A stretch of DNA of 64,000 bases from Gymnopus androsaceus JB14 (lineage: Eukaryota; Basidiomycota; Agaricomycetes; Agaricales; Omphalotaceae). Of the stretch, positions 1 to 11,399 are shown piece after piece. The first letter of the stretch is position 1. Each line of letters begins with the position of its first letter. The translations under genes and the position numbers were made by a program. The stretch is from NCBI GenBank assembly GCA_009733575.1, contig ML769403.1, positions 348,839 to 412,838 of the forward strand. The letters are read 5' to 3'. The notes below the pieces were generated by a model. It did no database searches, was not told the origin of the DNA, and was given only the letters and a program-made list of their open reading frames with translations.

Positions 1-152
1 TCAGGCTGCACGTTCACCTCCACTGATCTCCACTGATCGATGTAGAGTGAACTAGCTAGAAGAAGAGACCTCTCTTAGGAATGGTGATTATGATGATGAT
101 TTTGATGCTGTGATTACACCTCGTCAAGCTCCGTTTCAGATTAAGAGTCTAT

Positions 153-590
153 TTGTCTCTACGCTATCGTTCCCAAGGAACGTACTATCAACAAACAGTC
201 TCTTACTCTCACTGGAATCATCGCCTCCACAGGTACCCCATCCTACCTCTAGAAGTTCGTATCCTCCCTGGCCATGCCCGTTACGATCTCTTGCACGAGT
301 ACGCTGCCAAAGCTATCATCACAGAGCGAGATCTTGGTCGCTCTGACCCACCTAACGCGTCGGCTAAAGACCTCAAAGACGAGATCATCCACCTTGGTCT
401 CACCTACTGGCTCACGAATTGCTACACAGGCCTCCTCACCATTGATAATGGGCTGTATCCAAACCAGTTAATGGCTTTGCACAGCCTCAGGGTATCTACC
501 ATGACACCTGAAGAATCAGCACAAATTCCTTGGGAAAGTATCCTTTCAAAATATATCAGGATTAATATTTTGGAGTGGACTCTCCGGTAA
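153..590 (+). pseudogene. C-terminal fragment resembling a VIT/VWA-domain protein
   Basis: The frame encodes a stretch (about residues 30-100 of 145) with the pattern seen after the VWA domain of fungal VIT/von Willebrand factor A proteins: a helix ending in AAKAIITERDLG, then a spacer, then EIIHLGLTYWLTNCYTGLL, which matches the usual layout of an Ala-rich helix, RDL, E-I-x-x-L-G-x-x-Y and K-Y-T-S-F. No VIT or VWA domain is present upstream, but the window begins only 150 bases earlier, so the 5' part may lie outside. The pairing of two overlapping frames at 110-346 and 153-590 suggests a frameshift or an unrecognised intron. The last 45 residues are not recognised. The family call rests on motif memory only. 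Confidence 0.35.
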
Positions 591-1824
591 GTATGAAAGT
601 GATTCAAGGATTTTCATTTGATAGGATCACAACAGGTATTTTCATACTGGCTTTCATGATTAGCATGCATATGATTTTGTGCGTTCAATACTATGTTCCA
701 AATTATGCTATACTAACATCTACCTATCCAAACCTGCACCATAGACAGAAGGAAAATAATGGGCAGGCACATAAAGTATATATTGCACTCCTCCTGATGG
801 GATTTATGATGGTGGCTCTTTGCACTTGTTCATACATTGCAGCCACTTTGGTCCTTGTCAAATTTGGCTTGGCGGTGTCACTTCCAGGAGGTCTCATGGC
901 ACAAGTAGTGGCTTCCAACCTGAAAAGCATCATAATTGACATTATAGAGAGCTGGTCAGGAGATTTCCTGGTGAATTCTGCATGATACTTCATTGGAAAA
1001 TGAAAACTGAAAAGTCCTCCCACATACAGTTCCTCATTGCTGACACAGCTATTGTTTGGAGAGCATGGGCTCTGTGGCCTGAAAATATACATATAAAATC
1101 CACACTGCTGGTTATCCTGCTAGCAGATATTGGTGGCTGCTTTTGTGCTATTTCCTTGGTATATATACTGACATAAGAGATTATTCAGGTGTCGCTATTG
1201 CTGATGGTGTTGTCGACACTAAAGTTGAATATGCAACCACTAATATTAATCTTGTAACTTTGGATTGGATCAATACTGTGCTCAATTTAACAGTCAATAT
1301 TGTGGCAACACTTCTAATAGCTTTTCGGGCATGGTGAATAATTTCTTCAGGATATTCTATCAGGATACACATCAATCAGCCCATGTATTATTGCGCAACA
1401 AGAAAACACAAGTGCAAGCAATTCTTCTACTCATGATTGAGTCTGGTGCAATCTTGGGTGTGGTCCAGGTCCGTGATTTTCACAAATGTCATTAGTGTTC
1501 CCCAAGCGATCACTCATTATTAAAATAAAAGGTGGCCATCACTATCATTCAATGGACTTGACATTCGTGCAGCTTCCACTACACCCATTTCATATGCCAG
1601 ATTGTTTTTTGAAACATTGTATGCATACAGTGCTGTAAGTCTAGCTTCATTAGAACTTCAAGTTTCAACATTTGACATGGATTTTAATCCCTTTCCTGTT
1701 TCTATAGGCTGGGAGTCCAGTTGCTCTTGTCATCTTGATTCAAACAGGAAGCACTTATGAGGAAAGCCTTCATTTGGAAGATGTCCCCTCCCTGGATATC
1801 AATTCGGCTCCAAGTGCCAGCTAA
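575..1824 (+). CDS. Multi-pass (seven-TM-like) Agaricomycete membrane protein
   Basis: Several exons in series encode hydrophobic segments: one near 620-710, one near 780-880, then a block reading FLIADTAIVWRAWALW (about 1030-1080). That block is the signature of a large Agaricomycete family of putative seven-TM proteins of unknown role. Later segments follow at 1090-1170, 1265-1335 and 1400-1470. Exons are joined by short GT-AG introns, and the last exon (about 1709-1824) ends in a polar tail of about 20 residues after a final TM, then TAA. Start is uncertain: ATG at 575 or 595. The internal stop codons in any single frame fall in the apparent introns. No function is established for the family. 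Confidence 0.6.
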
Positions 1825-1908
1825 AAAAAACTAGCTTGTTAGGCCATGGACTTCAAAACTTTGTTTTTTTTGAGTTCTATTGATTTCCTTTTGATTTGGT
1901 TTATTTAT

Positions 1909-2078
1909 TAGGGATGTTTCGCTGCGGCAAATTTTGCTGCTCCAAAATTTGCATAATATATAGCAAATTTGGCCGCACTCCATAGAGTTTGCACTACGTC
2001 ATGCCATAAAAATTTGCCATAAAACTTGGCAAATTTTGCCTCTGCCACTGGCGAATTTTACTGCAGCGAAACATCCTA
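1909..2078. mobile_element. 170-bp MITE with TAGGG-type inverted ends
   Basis: The ends form an imperfect inverted repeat: the left arm starts TAGGGATGTTTCGCTGCGGC at 1909, and the right arm is its near complement, ending at 2078 with GCAGCGAAACATCCTA. The inside is AT-rich and itself rich in GCAAATTT motifs in both orientations. There is no coding capacity. TAGGG-type ends are common in hAT-derived MITEs, but no convincing 8-bp target duplication is visible, so the superfamily is inferred. Confidence 0.6.
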
Positions 2079-3927
2079 TTTGGTTAAAATTTGCTTCTTC
2101 TGTGATACTCACTGTTTTTGTGCCAGCTATAATTCATTAAATTGATATTTTTAGTCTAAAATGTCAGTGCTAGCTTTAATTAAGCTAAGCCCTTATTCAC
2201 TGGTATTACTGTACTTTTCTGACCAAGCATTCACTCGTGCATCATATTGGCGGAAATTGAACAGTTCACACCAGGGTGTCACCTGTCATTTGGGGTTGTG
2301 AACACCATGACAACAAAAACCAAAAATAAGCCCTCAAAAATCAAGGAAAAAATACTTTAAAAACTTAATTTCTTCTCAATTCACTTCTGGACACGTTTAA
2401 AATAGTTTTAAATAAGTCGATATGAAGAACACAATAGTACCTAGTAATATAAATACAAGTAATCCACCTCCAGTGATTCGCAGTGAACATATGGCCTTTT
2501 TTTGCTACTCCATATCTTTCCAATGACACACCTGGTGCAAAATTCCTATTGGGTGTTTGAAGACAAGTATCTTAAGTACTGTTCTTGCTAAAAAAAAATA
2601 TATGTGCTCCCAAGTCTATTAAGTCTTGCAAAATCAAAATCCGTGGGAAGTAAGCCTTTCTTGACTTCCTTCCACCTACATTGCATCTGCAATGTCTATT
2701 CTTCTCCAGGCGGGCAGCAGCGCTCAGACAGATCCGGAGCTCCCATTGTTGCTCTGGCACTAGGACATGGCTCTCTTGCGCCTGGGACTCGGGCTGTTGC
2801 AACAAACTCAACGTTCTCGGGCTCTATGTATTTCGAGCTGCTTTTGAAAATGCAGAGCTTTGACGACAGTTGGCGGCAACGCGGATAAATTTTGGGTGTC
2901 TCTGGAGGTTCCAGAGCGGAGGTTGTTCTCAACAAATTTGGGGTTGGCCAACAGCAGGTGCAGGTGAAGGCAGTGGTACTTACGTTGATCTCGATGTCTC
3001 GATTCTGTGGTGAGGAGGCTGAGGATATCAGGGAAAAGATGGATCTGTAGCTGAGAGAAAATATGAAGAAGGGTGTTGATGTTGATGTGTTTGAGCGGGA
3101 GGTGATGAAGAATCATCGATTCACTTGGGTTTGTTACTATGAAGTTTTGCTGATGTTCTTTTGTTCTGTTTCTGTTTTGCAAAGCTGCGAGCTACCGTCG
3201 TGACTCTTTGGCCGAGCAATCTTGGTATTTAAATACCTTAGTCCGATGCTCCAACCCTCAATTCCCGTGAGACGTGGAGCAGGAAGATTTACGCTACTGT
3301 ACTTCAATCACCGCTCTTTTAGAATGTAGCCGGTGCTGACCTGATTATCACCTCGGTGCAACTGGGACTATTGCCGTATAATCCTTCCGAAAAGTAACCT
3401 GTTCAGATGCTATCCCATCTCACGAAATCCTGGTAAGTTTCTGCCTATACCTAGCTTCTCTCGTCACTCTTTATTATTATAGTGATCAACAAGGATCGAA
3501 TTGCTCATGCGACTGGGTACGCACATGCGTCGAGTATTTTCAACTTCCTTGATACCTTTCCTTCCTTCCTTTCTTAGCGGGTGTTCTTGACCTCATAGAT
3601 ATAATATGTAAAACCCCCTGCCCAGACGGACCATGGTCAAGTTACGTTCCCTCTATTCACGGCCTTTCAAATAGATGTGAGTCTCCCTCCCTTAAATTTC
3701 AATCTGCTGGTGCAATGGTGTAAATAATGTTCTAGATCTTTGGTGTTCTGACTCGCAGTATCAAACCTAATAGAGGCGCTTTACCAATGGCTTCAATGGC
3801 TACCTAATTGAATGCACAGACTGCGTTCGAACAGTTGGGTCGCCCTGTAAATAGCCCTGGTCAGACTTTAAAAACAGTTCTTTGTTGGAGCCTCATGAAA
3901 TATCTTTCATCACCTAAAACACCCCCA
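2079..3927. other. Intergenic DNA with dispersed-repeat scraps
   Basis: No gene is supported. Bases 2165-2202 begin CAGTGCTAGC and resemble the end of the hAT-type element at 11447-11972, so this may be a terminal scrap of a second copy. Bases 2258-2312 (a TGAACAGTTCAC...GGGTGTCAC...GTGAACAC motif) recur in similar form at about 50130-50190. A 124-codon minus-strand open frame at 2808-3182 has no recognisable motif. The remainder up to the ATG at 3928 shows no feature. Confidence 0.45.
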
Positions 3928-5703
3928 TGGCCAGCAAAGCCGCTACGCAGTATGTCTTGTTATGCTCAACGTCCAGTCGTTTTTTAAGAGTCCACCTTTA
4001 GCTACCTCGAATTCGATATCCAATGGTCCAGCATAGGTATTACTGAGTCGTTGCTTACCATCATTGTTATACTGAACCTCTTCGAACTCACTGCAGCATT
4101 GCTCTGGTACGGTATGTTGATTTTCTACACCATCTCGTCCGGGTCTGGATTGAATAGGTAACTATCTCACCAGACTATGCTCTGACATTCCCCACGGAAG
4201 TACAATACATCTGGTCCTCAAAATTTCGGTGGTCGACATTCCTCTACGTTCTATGTCGTTACGCTCTTCTCGCAAACGTGCTTTATTTGTTGGACATTGC
4301 CGGAAAATTAACTGAAAAGTACGTGACCTTCATTGAAGCCTATATCAATCTAAGTGCCTCGATCTTAAGCTGCAACACCTGGTATCAGTTCATTGGTGCG
4401 CTTAGCGTACTTGGACGCGCCGCTATTATCGGTACGTCTCATCTTACTCTTAGAGCACAGTTTAATTCAATCACCTCGTATCGCAGTCGTGTTCACTGGC
4501 CGAACCTGGGCCGTATGGGGCAAGAACCGCATTGTCCTAGCGTACATGTCTATCTTGGGGGCTACCTGCGTGGCGTTGGATATTGTAATTTTTCGTTTTT
4601 CATTTCGCAATACTGCTCTTACTCAACTGTTTATTCATGTAGACCCACGTTCCAGGACTTCGATGCACCGGTGGTTCGAGCATCCCGATGTAAGCGTACT
4701 ACTTGTTACATATATTGCTGTGTATACTGACTCTGCATTTATGCAGTGGTATTTATTTTTTTGCGTTTAGGAAGATGACTAAGTAACTTCGATCTGATAG
4801 CGAATGACCTGCTTTCCATCTTGATGGTCGTTTTTGAGTTTTCGTCGGCGATTTTGAATACCATCCGGTGTGTTCAAGCGTTCAAAGCCCACAAGCAGAG
4901 CTTCAAGGAGCAGAAAGATGGATTTCAGTATTTACTGTTTGAACAAGGTTCGTCGTTGGTCAATGCCGCTCAGATCCTCCTGAACTCGTTTCCAGGAATA
5001 TTTTACTTCAGGTACTACATCCCTCCACGCATACCGTTCGACGGGGTCTAATAAAAATGTACAACAGCATAGTATCTCTGTTCACGACTGCCGCTGTGAT
5101 TCTCAATTTTGTGGGTTTCCTGAAATAAATCATCATGCTCGTTACCTATCCACTGACTGTTGGCTATAGCAAGCTCCGGTGCGTCGTTTTGGTCACGAAC
5201 TGCTGATGGAGATACCATTGATCGACCACTTTTAGTCCGGATTTTTCCAGCGTCTTTTAAATGCACTGACGCTTCCGTGAGTACTATAATTCGTCTTTAT
5301 TGATCAGGAATTGATATTCCCATTACTTAGTCTTTCTGGCTTATTGACTGCTCGTCTACTTCTACACATACGCGAGTGGGAGCACAGTCATTCACCAGCG
5401 GCAAACTCCAACCATGAAGCTGAAGGCACCAACTTTTCATTCAGAGCAGCTACAAACTTTATTTCCACGACCATGGGCTCTGACTTTGGCTCAGACCCTG
5501 TCGCGCGACAGAATGCGCGAGACGTTGAAGAGCTGTCTCAACATGGCCTCGGAGAGTCTGACACTTCGGGTGGGCTGGATTCGCGAGAGAATGAGAGCCT
5601 TGGTGATGATTCTAACATTTCAAGTTCAAATTGGAATCCAGATCTAGAATCTGCAGTTGTTGTATCCAGTGTGAGAGAGGGAAAAAAACCAGCGCGTGTG
5701 TGA
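3928..5703 (+). CDS. DUF6533-type integral membrane protein
   Basis: An ATG at 3928 opens a short exon joined by a 53-base intron to a segment encoding YLEFDIQWSSIGITESL followed by a hydrophobic helix. The next exon (about 4171-4319) encodes DYALTFPTEVQYIWSSKF, the hallmark of the DUF6533 domain (DxxLTFPxEVxxIW). Further exons encode TM segments, including RTWAVWGKNR (about 4500-4535). The last exon (about 5311-5703) carries one more helix with the RLLLHIREWE motif and an acidic, Ser-rich cytoplasmic-like tail of about 100 residues, ending TGA. About eight short introns fit GT-AG rules. This family is expanded in Agaricomycetes; its function is unknown. The exact borders of internal exons between 4730 and 5310 are uncertain. 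Confidence 0.75.
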
Positions 5704-6030
5704 GTTATTTAACGAGAAAGCTGTCGAAGATGTCGAGAATTTTCCGTTTGTCGAGTACACTGTAAGTAGTAATTTATATGTACCTGCTAAAGCGAATGTA
5801 TTTATTTTATGTGTACCTGCTAAATGCGAATGTATTTATTCTACTTAGCACCAGAAACAACCACAACCATTCCATACTCCACTGACGCGACGCGAGTGAT
5901 CATCGATAGGGGCCACTTATGTCAACAAGTACTGCAGTTATTTATAGCAGGTGATATCATACAGTGATGGCGCTGCTTTATATGGCGCTCAATTTCTGGT
6001 CTCCTCCCACCTTTACCACCTCCCAGTGCC
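5704..6030. other. Intergenic spacer between DUF6533 and decarboxylase genes
   Basis: A short near-direct repeat of about 35 bp (TGTACCTGCTAAA-GCGAATGTATTTATT) occurs at about 5780-5810 and 5813-5840. No gene or clear TATA box is seen. The spacer must contain the 3' end of the upstream gene and the promoter of the downstream one. Confidence 0.4.
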
Positions 6031-7647
6031 ATGCCTTCATTGCCTTCCTTGCCCTCTTTGCTCCACCGCAAACACAAGTCCTCCGACAAGGATGTCGAGG
6101 AAATGAACCCCGAAGTCAACAATCTTTCTAGTGCCACTAATGAAAATGTAGCTCAAGGCCTCGAGAGCATGGTCTCCCACTCAGAATCCAGCCACGACGT
6201 CAGCCATGGCATTCATATGCACTCTCATACTATCATGGAGGTCCCTTGGATTCACAAAATGATACCAGGCATTGAGAATTTGGCTTCCAATTACCACATA
6301 GGGAACTTCGTTATCGATAGAAGCACTGGCAAGAAATTCTTTGAGAGTATGCCAATCTATGCCCGGTGCGCATCTTTTCTTAATGTTAGATTAAGCTCTG
6401 AACGTTTTTTTTGCAGGATCGGAATGCATCTGGTAACGAGTCAACCTTCTTAAATCGATGGCTCAGTCTGATGTCATTTTATTGAAAGCTTTTCTATGGC
6501 TCTGCGGAAGAAAAAATTCTTAAATATAAATCTATTGAACATCTACTACAGGAGCAATCGGTAAAGGTTAGGATTCTATTTTGACTGGAAGCCGAAAATT
6601 CCGCTACTGATTCTTGGGATCTTAGCAAGGGAAAATCTACAACTCCCCCGAATCCGCCAAATCTATTCCTTCCTTCGTCGCCACTTATTCTCTTGACCTC
6701 AACGAGCTTCTTGAGCCTGATGTCACCAAGTATAGCTGCTTCAACGATTTCTTTTCACGGCACGTCCTCTCGCTATAGCATGCTTCGATAACCTTTCCTC
6801 ATGCTTTATCTTCAGAAAACTCAAACCCGACGCTCGACCAGTGGAAAACCTCGACAACCCACGCGGTATCTGCAGCGCTGCCGACTGCCGATTAACGGTC
6901 TACCCTACCATCGATCTTGCACGTAAATTCTGGTACGTCTCAGCGACACACGTTGGATTGTATACTTTTTCATGCTTATGTGCTATTGCATCGCAGGATC
7001 AAAGGCTCACAGTTCACCGTTCCAAATCTTCTTCAGGTCCCGGAAAACTCTCCTACTGCGATTGAATTCGATGGAGCATCGTTGGCCATTTTCCGCTTGG
7101 CTCCTGCTGACTATCATCGTTTCCATTGCCCAATTGACGGCGTCGTGGGTGATATAACGAATGTGCCTGGACAATATTACACTGGTAAGTTTTGTGTGCA
7201 CTTAGTATCCGATCTTATTTCAACTTACATCGCCCTACCTATGTAGTCAACCCGCAAGCTGTGAATGAACCCAAATTCGACGTCTTCTCCGCCAACGTGC
7301 GCTCCATCTTGTATCTCACGCATACCGCTACCGGCAAACGCGTTGCATTCGTGGCTATTGGTGCTCTCCTTGTTGGTAGTGTCAATTGGACCAAGGGCGC
7401 AGAAAAGGGTGCTACGGTGAAGAGGGGTGAGGAGCTAGGCTGCTTTGCGTATGGTGGAAGCACGGTTGTTGCCATGTTCTCCAAGGGCGTGGTGGAGTTT
7501 GATAAGGATTTGGTGAAGAATTCCGAGGTACCCATCGAGACGTTGGTCAAGGTATGATGCTTGCATAACTTGAATTGTCTTGAAATGTGGCTGAATGAAC
7601 TTTTTGCCTACTAGGTTGGATCGTCTCTTGGAAGTTCTCCTGTTTAA
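6031..7647 (+). CDS. Phosphatidylserine decarboxylase
   Basis: This enzyme decarboxylates phosphatidylserine to phosphatidylethanolamine with a pyruvoyl cofactor made by self-cleavage. Diagnostic exons are KYSCFNDFFSRKLKPDARPV (about 6750-6843, across an intron), then ADCRLTVYPTIDLARKFW-IKGSQFTVPNLL across the intron at about 6933-6997. The C-terminal part carries YHRFHCPIDG and, at 7453-7464, GGST, the site where the chain splits before Ser to form the alpha subunit. A conserved KGxE/GCFxYGGSTVV context surrounds it. The last exon is short (7615-7647). Eight or nine exons join by GT-AG introns and no disabling change was seen. The N-terminus lacks an obvious mitochondrial presequence or C2 domain, so it belongs to the shorter fungal PSD-like group. 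Start chosen as the first ATG of the long first exon. Confidence 0.87.
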
Positions 7648-8780
7648 AGAGTTATTATACGTTTTTTATTCGTGTTTAAAGGACTAGGACTTTTTAATTG
7701 TACATGTACATACGATACACGTATCGGGTAGTAGTTGGACTTTAGTATTAGTAAATTTTAAGGAGGAATATGTTTTGCACAAGTATTTCAGGCCTGCCGT
7801 GTTCTACGTATCTCAATGGACGTGAAAAGAAATCGTTGAAGCAGCTAAACTTGGTAATGAATAAGTGTGCAATCCGAAGAAAGACTCGATATGAAGTTGG
7901 GCACTTATAAACCAGACCAGACGCTCATAACCGCCTTGTAAACTCTTCATGTACCGTTTGTTTCTCTCTCCGCTGTGTTCCGCCCAGTCGTAGGAGGTAC
8001 GCAAACGTACGACGTGAAATGTGTTTGTGATACAGTAAGTCTTACCGAGCGCAAGTTCCACATTTGCAAGGAATTTGATTCAGAAAAGACACTCCATTCG
8101 ATTAAGCCAAGAATTAAGCTGAAAATATATAATTGCAGGCTGCTGACATCTATAACTCTAGTCAGACGCTGATTTTGTGAAGCGTTTCCTACGCTTTTTC
8201 CAGGCTACTCCTGAATTCAGCAAGCATTTCCACACTGATCATTTTGAGGTTCCATTTATCAGCAAACGCCCGACACTGATCGCGCCTCATCATCCCTCCA
8301 TTGATGTCCTCGTCAAGATCATTGACAAGTTCACAGAGGACTCCGGCCTCGGGAAGACCTGTGAGTCTACAGAGGTCGACTCCGGCTTCGGTATGTCCTC
8401 TGCGAGTCAGGATGCCTCCTGGACGTGCACGAAGAGGCAGTAGGTGGCCTGGCCGAGTGAAGTCGGAGGATATGGATGTGGATGAGGAGAGAGCGAACGC
8501 AGTGAGTGCTCGGTCATGAGCGGAGATACCGGTTGTCGTCCCTATGAAGCAGAAGTAAACTCAAGAGCAAAGGAGAACGTTGGATGAACGAACCATGCTT
8601 GTAGTCTGTGGAGATGGTGTATGCGGTTCGATGAGGGTCTTGATTCTCCTCAGAGACCATCATAGGAAGATCCAGCTCTGCAAGACGCTCTCCAGGAAGA
8701 GAGATGCAGATGAATCCACTGAATTATCCGATCAACATCATTCGACGATGCTGCTGGAATTTAGAGCGCACCTTGTATGT
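7648..8780. other. Intergenic region without a supportable gene
   Basis: Open frames at 7975-8172 and 8177-8443 (plus) and 7813-8061 (minus) carry no recognisable motif. A short internal duplication encoding the theme EDSGLG / EVDSGFG lies at about 8335-8395. No promoter or RNA gene was recognised. Confidence 0.35.
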
Positions 8781-9050
8781 TTAATCATCCAAGCCATTTT
8801 CTCCTGTCGTACAATGATGACCAGCAATAATCAAATCGCCTTCATTCTCCCTATTCTCATCGTCCATTACCACCAGGAATTCTCCGTCCTTGTACGCTTG
8901 CAAAGCATCCTGTATTGAATCGAACGAAAACTGTTGGCGATTGATTGGATTTGGATTGAGCTTTGGACGATCCGCTGTGTTCCGCTCAAGTTGAAAGTCG
9001 ATTAATGCTTTAGATTGCTTTAATCCATTTGGCTGAGAGTTGGATGACAT
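8781..9050 (-). pseudogene. RIB3: Truncated, frameshifted RIB3 (3,4-dihydroxy-2-butanone 4-phosphate synthase)
   Basis: RIB3 makes the four-carbon precursor of riboflavin. The open frame has an N-terminal leader followed by FDSIQDALQAYKDGEF and then DDENRENEGDLI, the invariant acidic active-site loop of the family. Soon after, at about 8803-8806, one extra G shifts the frame. Dropping it restores the family pattern CTTEKMAWMIKHT for a further 13 residues, after which homology stops near 8775. The whole catalytic barrel (the remaining 120 or so residues of a normal 210-residue protein) is absent. This is a 5' gene fragment that later frameshifted, not a working enzyme; a full copy is expected elsewhere in the genome. 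Confidence 0.85.
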
Positions 9051-9515
9051 GAGAGTCTGTGAGATGGTGCCGGGAGCGACTTATGTACGAACGTCTTTTA
9101 TAGAACAGTTTTAGAGCTTGCTAATCATCGTGAAGAGATGCTGACAGTGAAGGAGCAAGTCGGAATGTCTGCCCGGTTTCTGCTGTCATCAATATTACGA
9201 GCTTCTCTAAGTCCTTCGATTCCGGCTCCGAATCGGAGGAGAGAAAGATCTCATTCTAAAAGGCGAGAATGCTCAAAATAAATGACGGGCCAAATCACAC
9301 TCAAAATTTCCACCAAGCCCGATTGCTGGACGTTTCAGCTTCTGTTTCCAGGCCTCTGAACTGCTGGTATCAATAGCGACCATGAGTAACAATCTGGCCC
9401 TAATTCAACTTATTGCACGCTTAAGATGGGCTTTCCGCAGGTGAATTGCGAGATGGAATTGATTTCAGACCAGCATATAAAGGACCCGGATGGAGGGTAC
9501 ACGATAGTTTTCGCC
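9051..9515. promoter_or_regulatory. Upstream region of the spherulin-4-like gene with TATA-like box
   Basis: A TATA-like CATATAAAGG lies at 9474-9483, 33-42 bases before the chosen ATG at 9516. The rest of this 465-base stretch between the RIB3 fragment and the gene shows no other feature. Confidence 0.45.
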
Positions 9516-10464
9516 ATGTTCACGTCAGTCACTCTTTACTGCTTCTCTCCTGTTTCTTTCTGCTCAGGCGTTGTATCCCACTGCGGCTATATTCCCTTTG
9601 TACATCTATCCCGACACTGACTGTACCGCTTGGACTACGTTGTTCGATTCGTACGTATTCCCATAAACTCACAAATTGGTATATGTACTCACGAAGTACT
9701 CCTTCAGAATCACCGCCAACCCAAATCTCCTGTTCTATGTTATCATAAACCCTGATAGCGGTCCATCCAATTTCGACTCCAACTACCAGGCCTGTGTTCC
9801 AAAGCTACTTGCTCTTGGTGACAATGTCAAAATCGTTGGCTACGTTCTAACGGGCGACGGTACACGCGATTCATCAGAAGTCCTCGCCGATATCGCAACT
9901 TACATGGCCTTCCCAACGACGTACCGCCCATCTGGTATCTTCTTCGACGAAACCTCTGCGACAAGCGAGTTTTTGGCCGAGTACACGACGTATGCGGAAC
10001 AGGTTCGCTCGGACGTCACAAGTGATTCTATCGTGAGTCTACCAACAAATACTTTCCTCATCTCATTGAGTCTGACCAACTCTCAGGTTATCCTCAACCC
10101 GGGTACAAATGTGGCCGACACATCCTACTTTTCCATCGCCGATTTTATTGTGACTGCCGAACAGTTCTATGATGATTTCGAGTAGGTCAACTGCATATTT
10201 TCCTCCTAAGATCCGTAATAATGCGTTTTCTACTTAATTAGTTGGCCCAGTTCACTCGTCATAGACTCGACGAACCCTGTTGGACAGCAAATTGTCATCC
10301 TTCATGACGGACCTACGACTCTTCCCACTTCGCTCATGCAGGAAATGGTTGAGGGTGGTATTGCCGCGACGTTCATCACCAGTGTCGCTCAAGATAGTGC
10401 CTACGAAACCATCCCTCCTTATTGGGAAGAGGAATGTGCTGAGCTGACTAGCTTGCAGGAATGA
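9516..10464 (+). CDS. Spherulation-specific family 4 (spherulin-4) protein
   Basis: Five exons (9516-9527, 9568-9650, 9708-10032, 10087-10181, 10242-10464) join in frame to 245 residues. The product has the family pattern: ALYPTAAIFPLYIYPDT near the N-terminus, FYVIINPDSGPS, then VKIVGYVLTGDGTRDSSEVLADI, GIFFDETS, and a second half with VILNPGT and EQFYDDFDWPS. This is a TIM-barrel-like fold related to the GH114/DUF297 type; the Asp-Glu of FFDET is the probable catalytic region by analogy. The first intron uses a weak GTCACT donor, chosen because it alone keeps the frame. No signal peptide is visible, although many relatives are secreted, so an upstream exon is possible. The gene looks intact. 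Confidence 0.8.
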
Positions 10465-10934
10465 TTCCTAGTCTCCGGTACACAATACCTAAAGTTGTAC
10501 CGTCAATAAGTCTATTCACTCAGCGTTCACGCACTAGCTTTCTTGTATTTACTATAAGGAAGAGAATTGCTAAACAACAATGAACAATTCGTTGCACTCA
10601 AATATTGACTACGATTGAAAACCCGCTATAATACCATCGTATGCAGGCTTTTGGACATAACTCTGGAAGGAAATATTCAGAAATCAATGCACTGCTAGGA
10701 ATGATGCTTACCGAGTCCCAGGGGCAGGCTAAGAGCAGCAAGGAGGTATGTTGTTAAATGCAGAGCCGAATCAGAATAAGATAGTATGTTACCTTCGCCT
10801 TGTCCAGGAAATGCACTTGGGATCCAAGAGTACTGATAGAACGATGTAATTTGAGAACATATAGTGCACGCCAGCATATTTTTGCTCACCTTGTCTGTGC
10901 TAAATTTTGCACGGGCCTATAGCTTTTAGCGTAA
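10465..10934. other. Intergenic spacer; possible minus-strand exon scrap
   Basis: Bases 10695-10889 on the minus strand read like two exon pieces around a plausible GT-AG intron but match no family I recognise. No other feature is seen. Confidence 0.25.
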
Positions 10935-10983
10935 CCCTGGCGTAACGGTTACGGTGGGTTACGCCAGGTCACGCTTGGGTGCT

Positions 10984-11032
10984 GGGGTGACGCAAAATAT
11001 CTAGCATAACCTTGAGAAATTTAGCGTCACCC
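10984..11032. repeat. Inverted pair of the satellite core motif
   Basis: GGGTGACGC at 10984-10992 and its exact complement GCGTCACCC at about 11024-11032 enclose AT-rich sequence. The same GGGTGACGCTAA core builds the tandem satellite at 11400-12283, so this is a detached, inverted pair of that repeat. Confidence 0.55.
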
Positions 11033-11399
11033 AGCATATCTATGCTCATAACCAATTCTGGAATTTACAGGGAGCATCACTTATCTTGGCCCTTGGGCCA
11101 ATCCAGGGAATTAAATCTTTATACATGTATTGCAATAAGTATCACAGTTCGGTGCCCACTAGATGGAAATTCCACTAGACTATTCATACACAACCAATAC
11201 AGAAATAACTACTACAGCCTTGCAATGGATCAATACACTTCAAGTAGACTGTAGATGTTATCAAAGGCTGCACTGCAAAGATACTTATATCAAGTAGCTG
11301 GGTGCACCTTGCTAGATTTAGGCTGGTAATTTTTCAAGTAAGTGTATTTCAATGCTAGACCTTGGTTCATCCCTAAAAGCATCCCTAGAAGTAAATTTG

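Noticed and set aside
2808..3182. 124-codon minus-strand frame as a gene
   Set aside because: No recognisable motif, no introns or promoter, and composition like the surrounding intergenic DNA.
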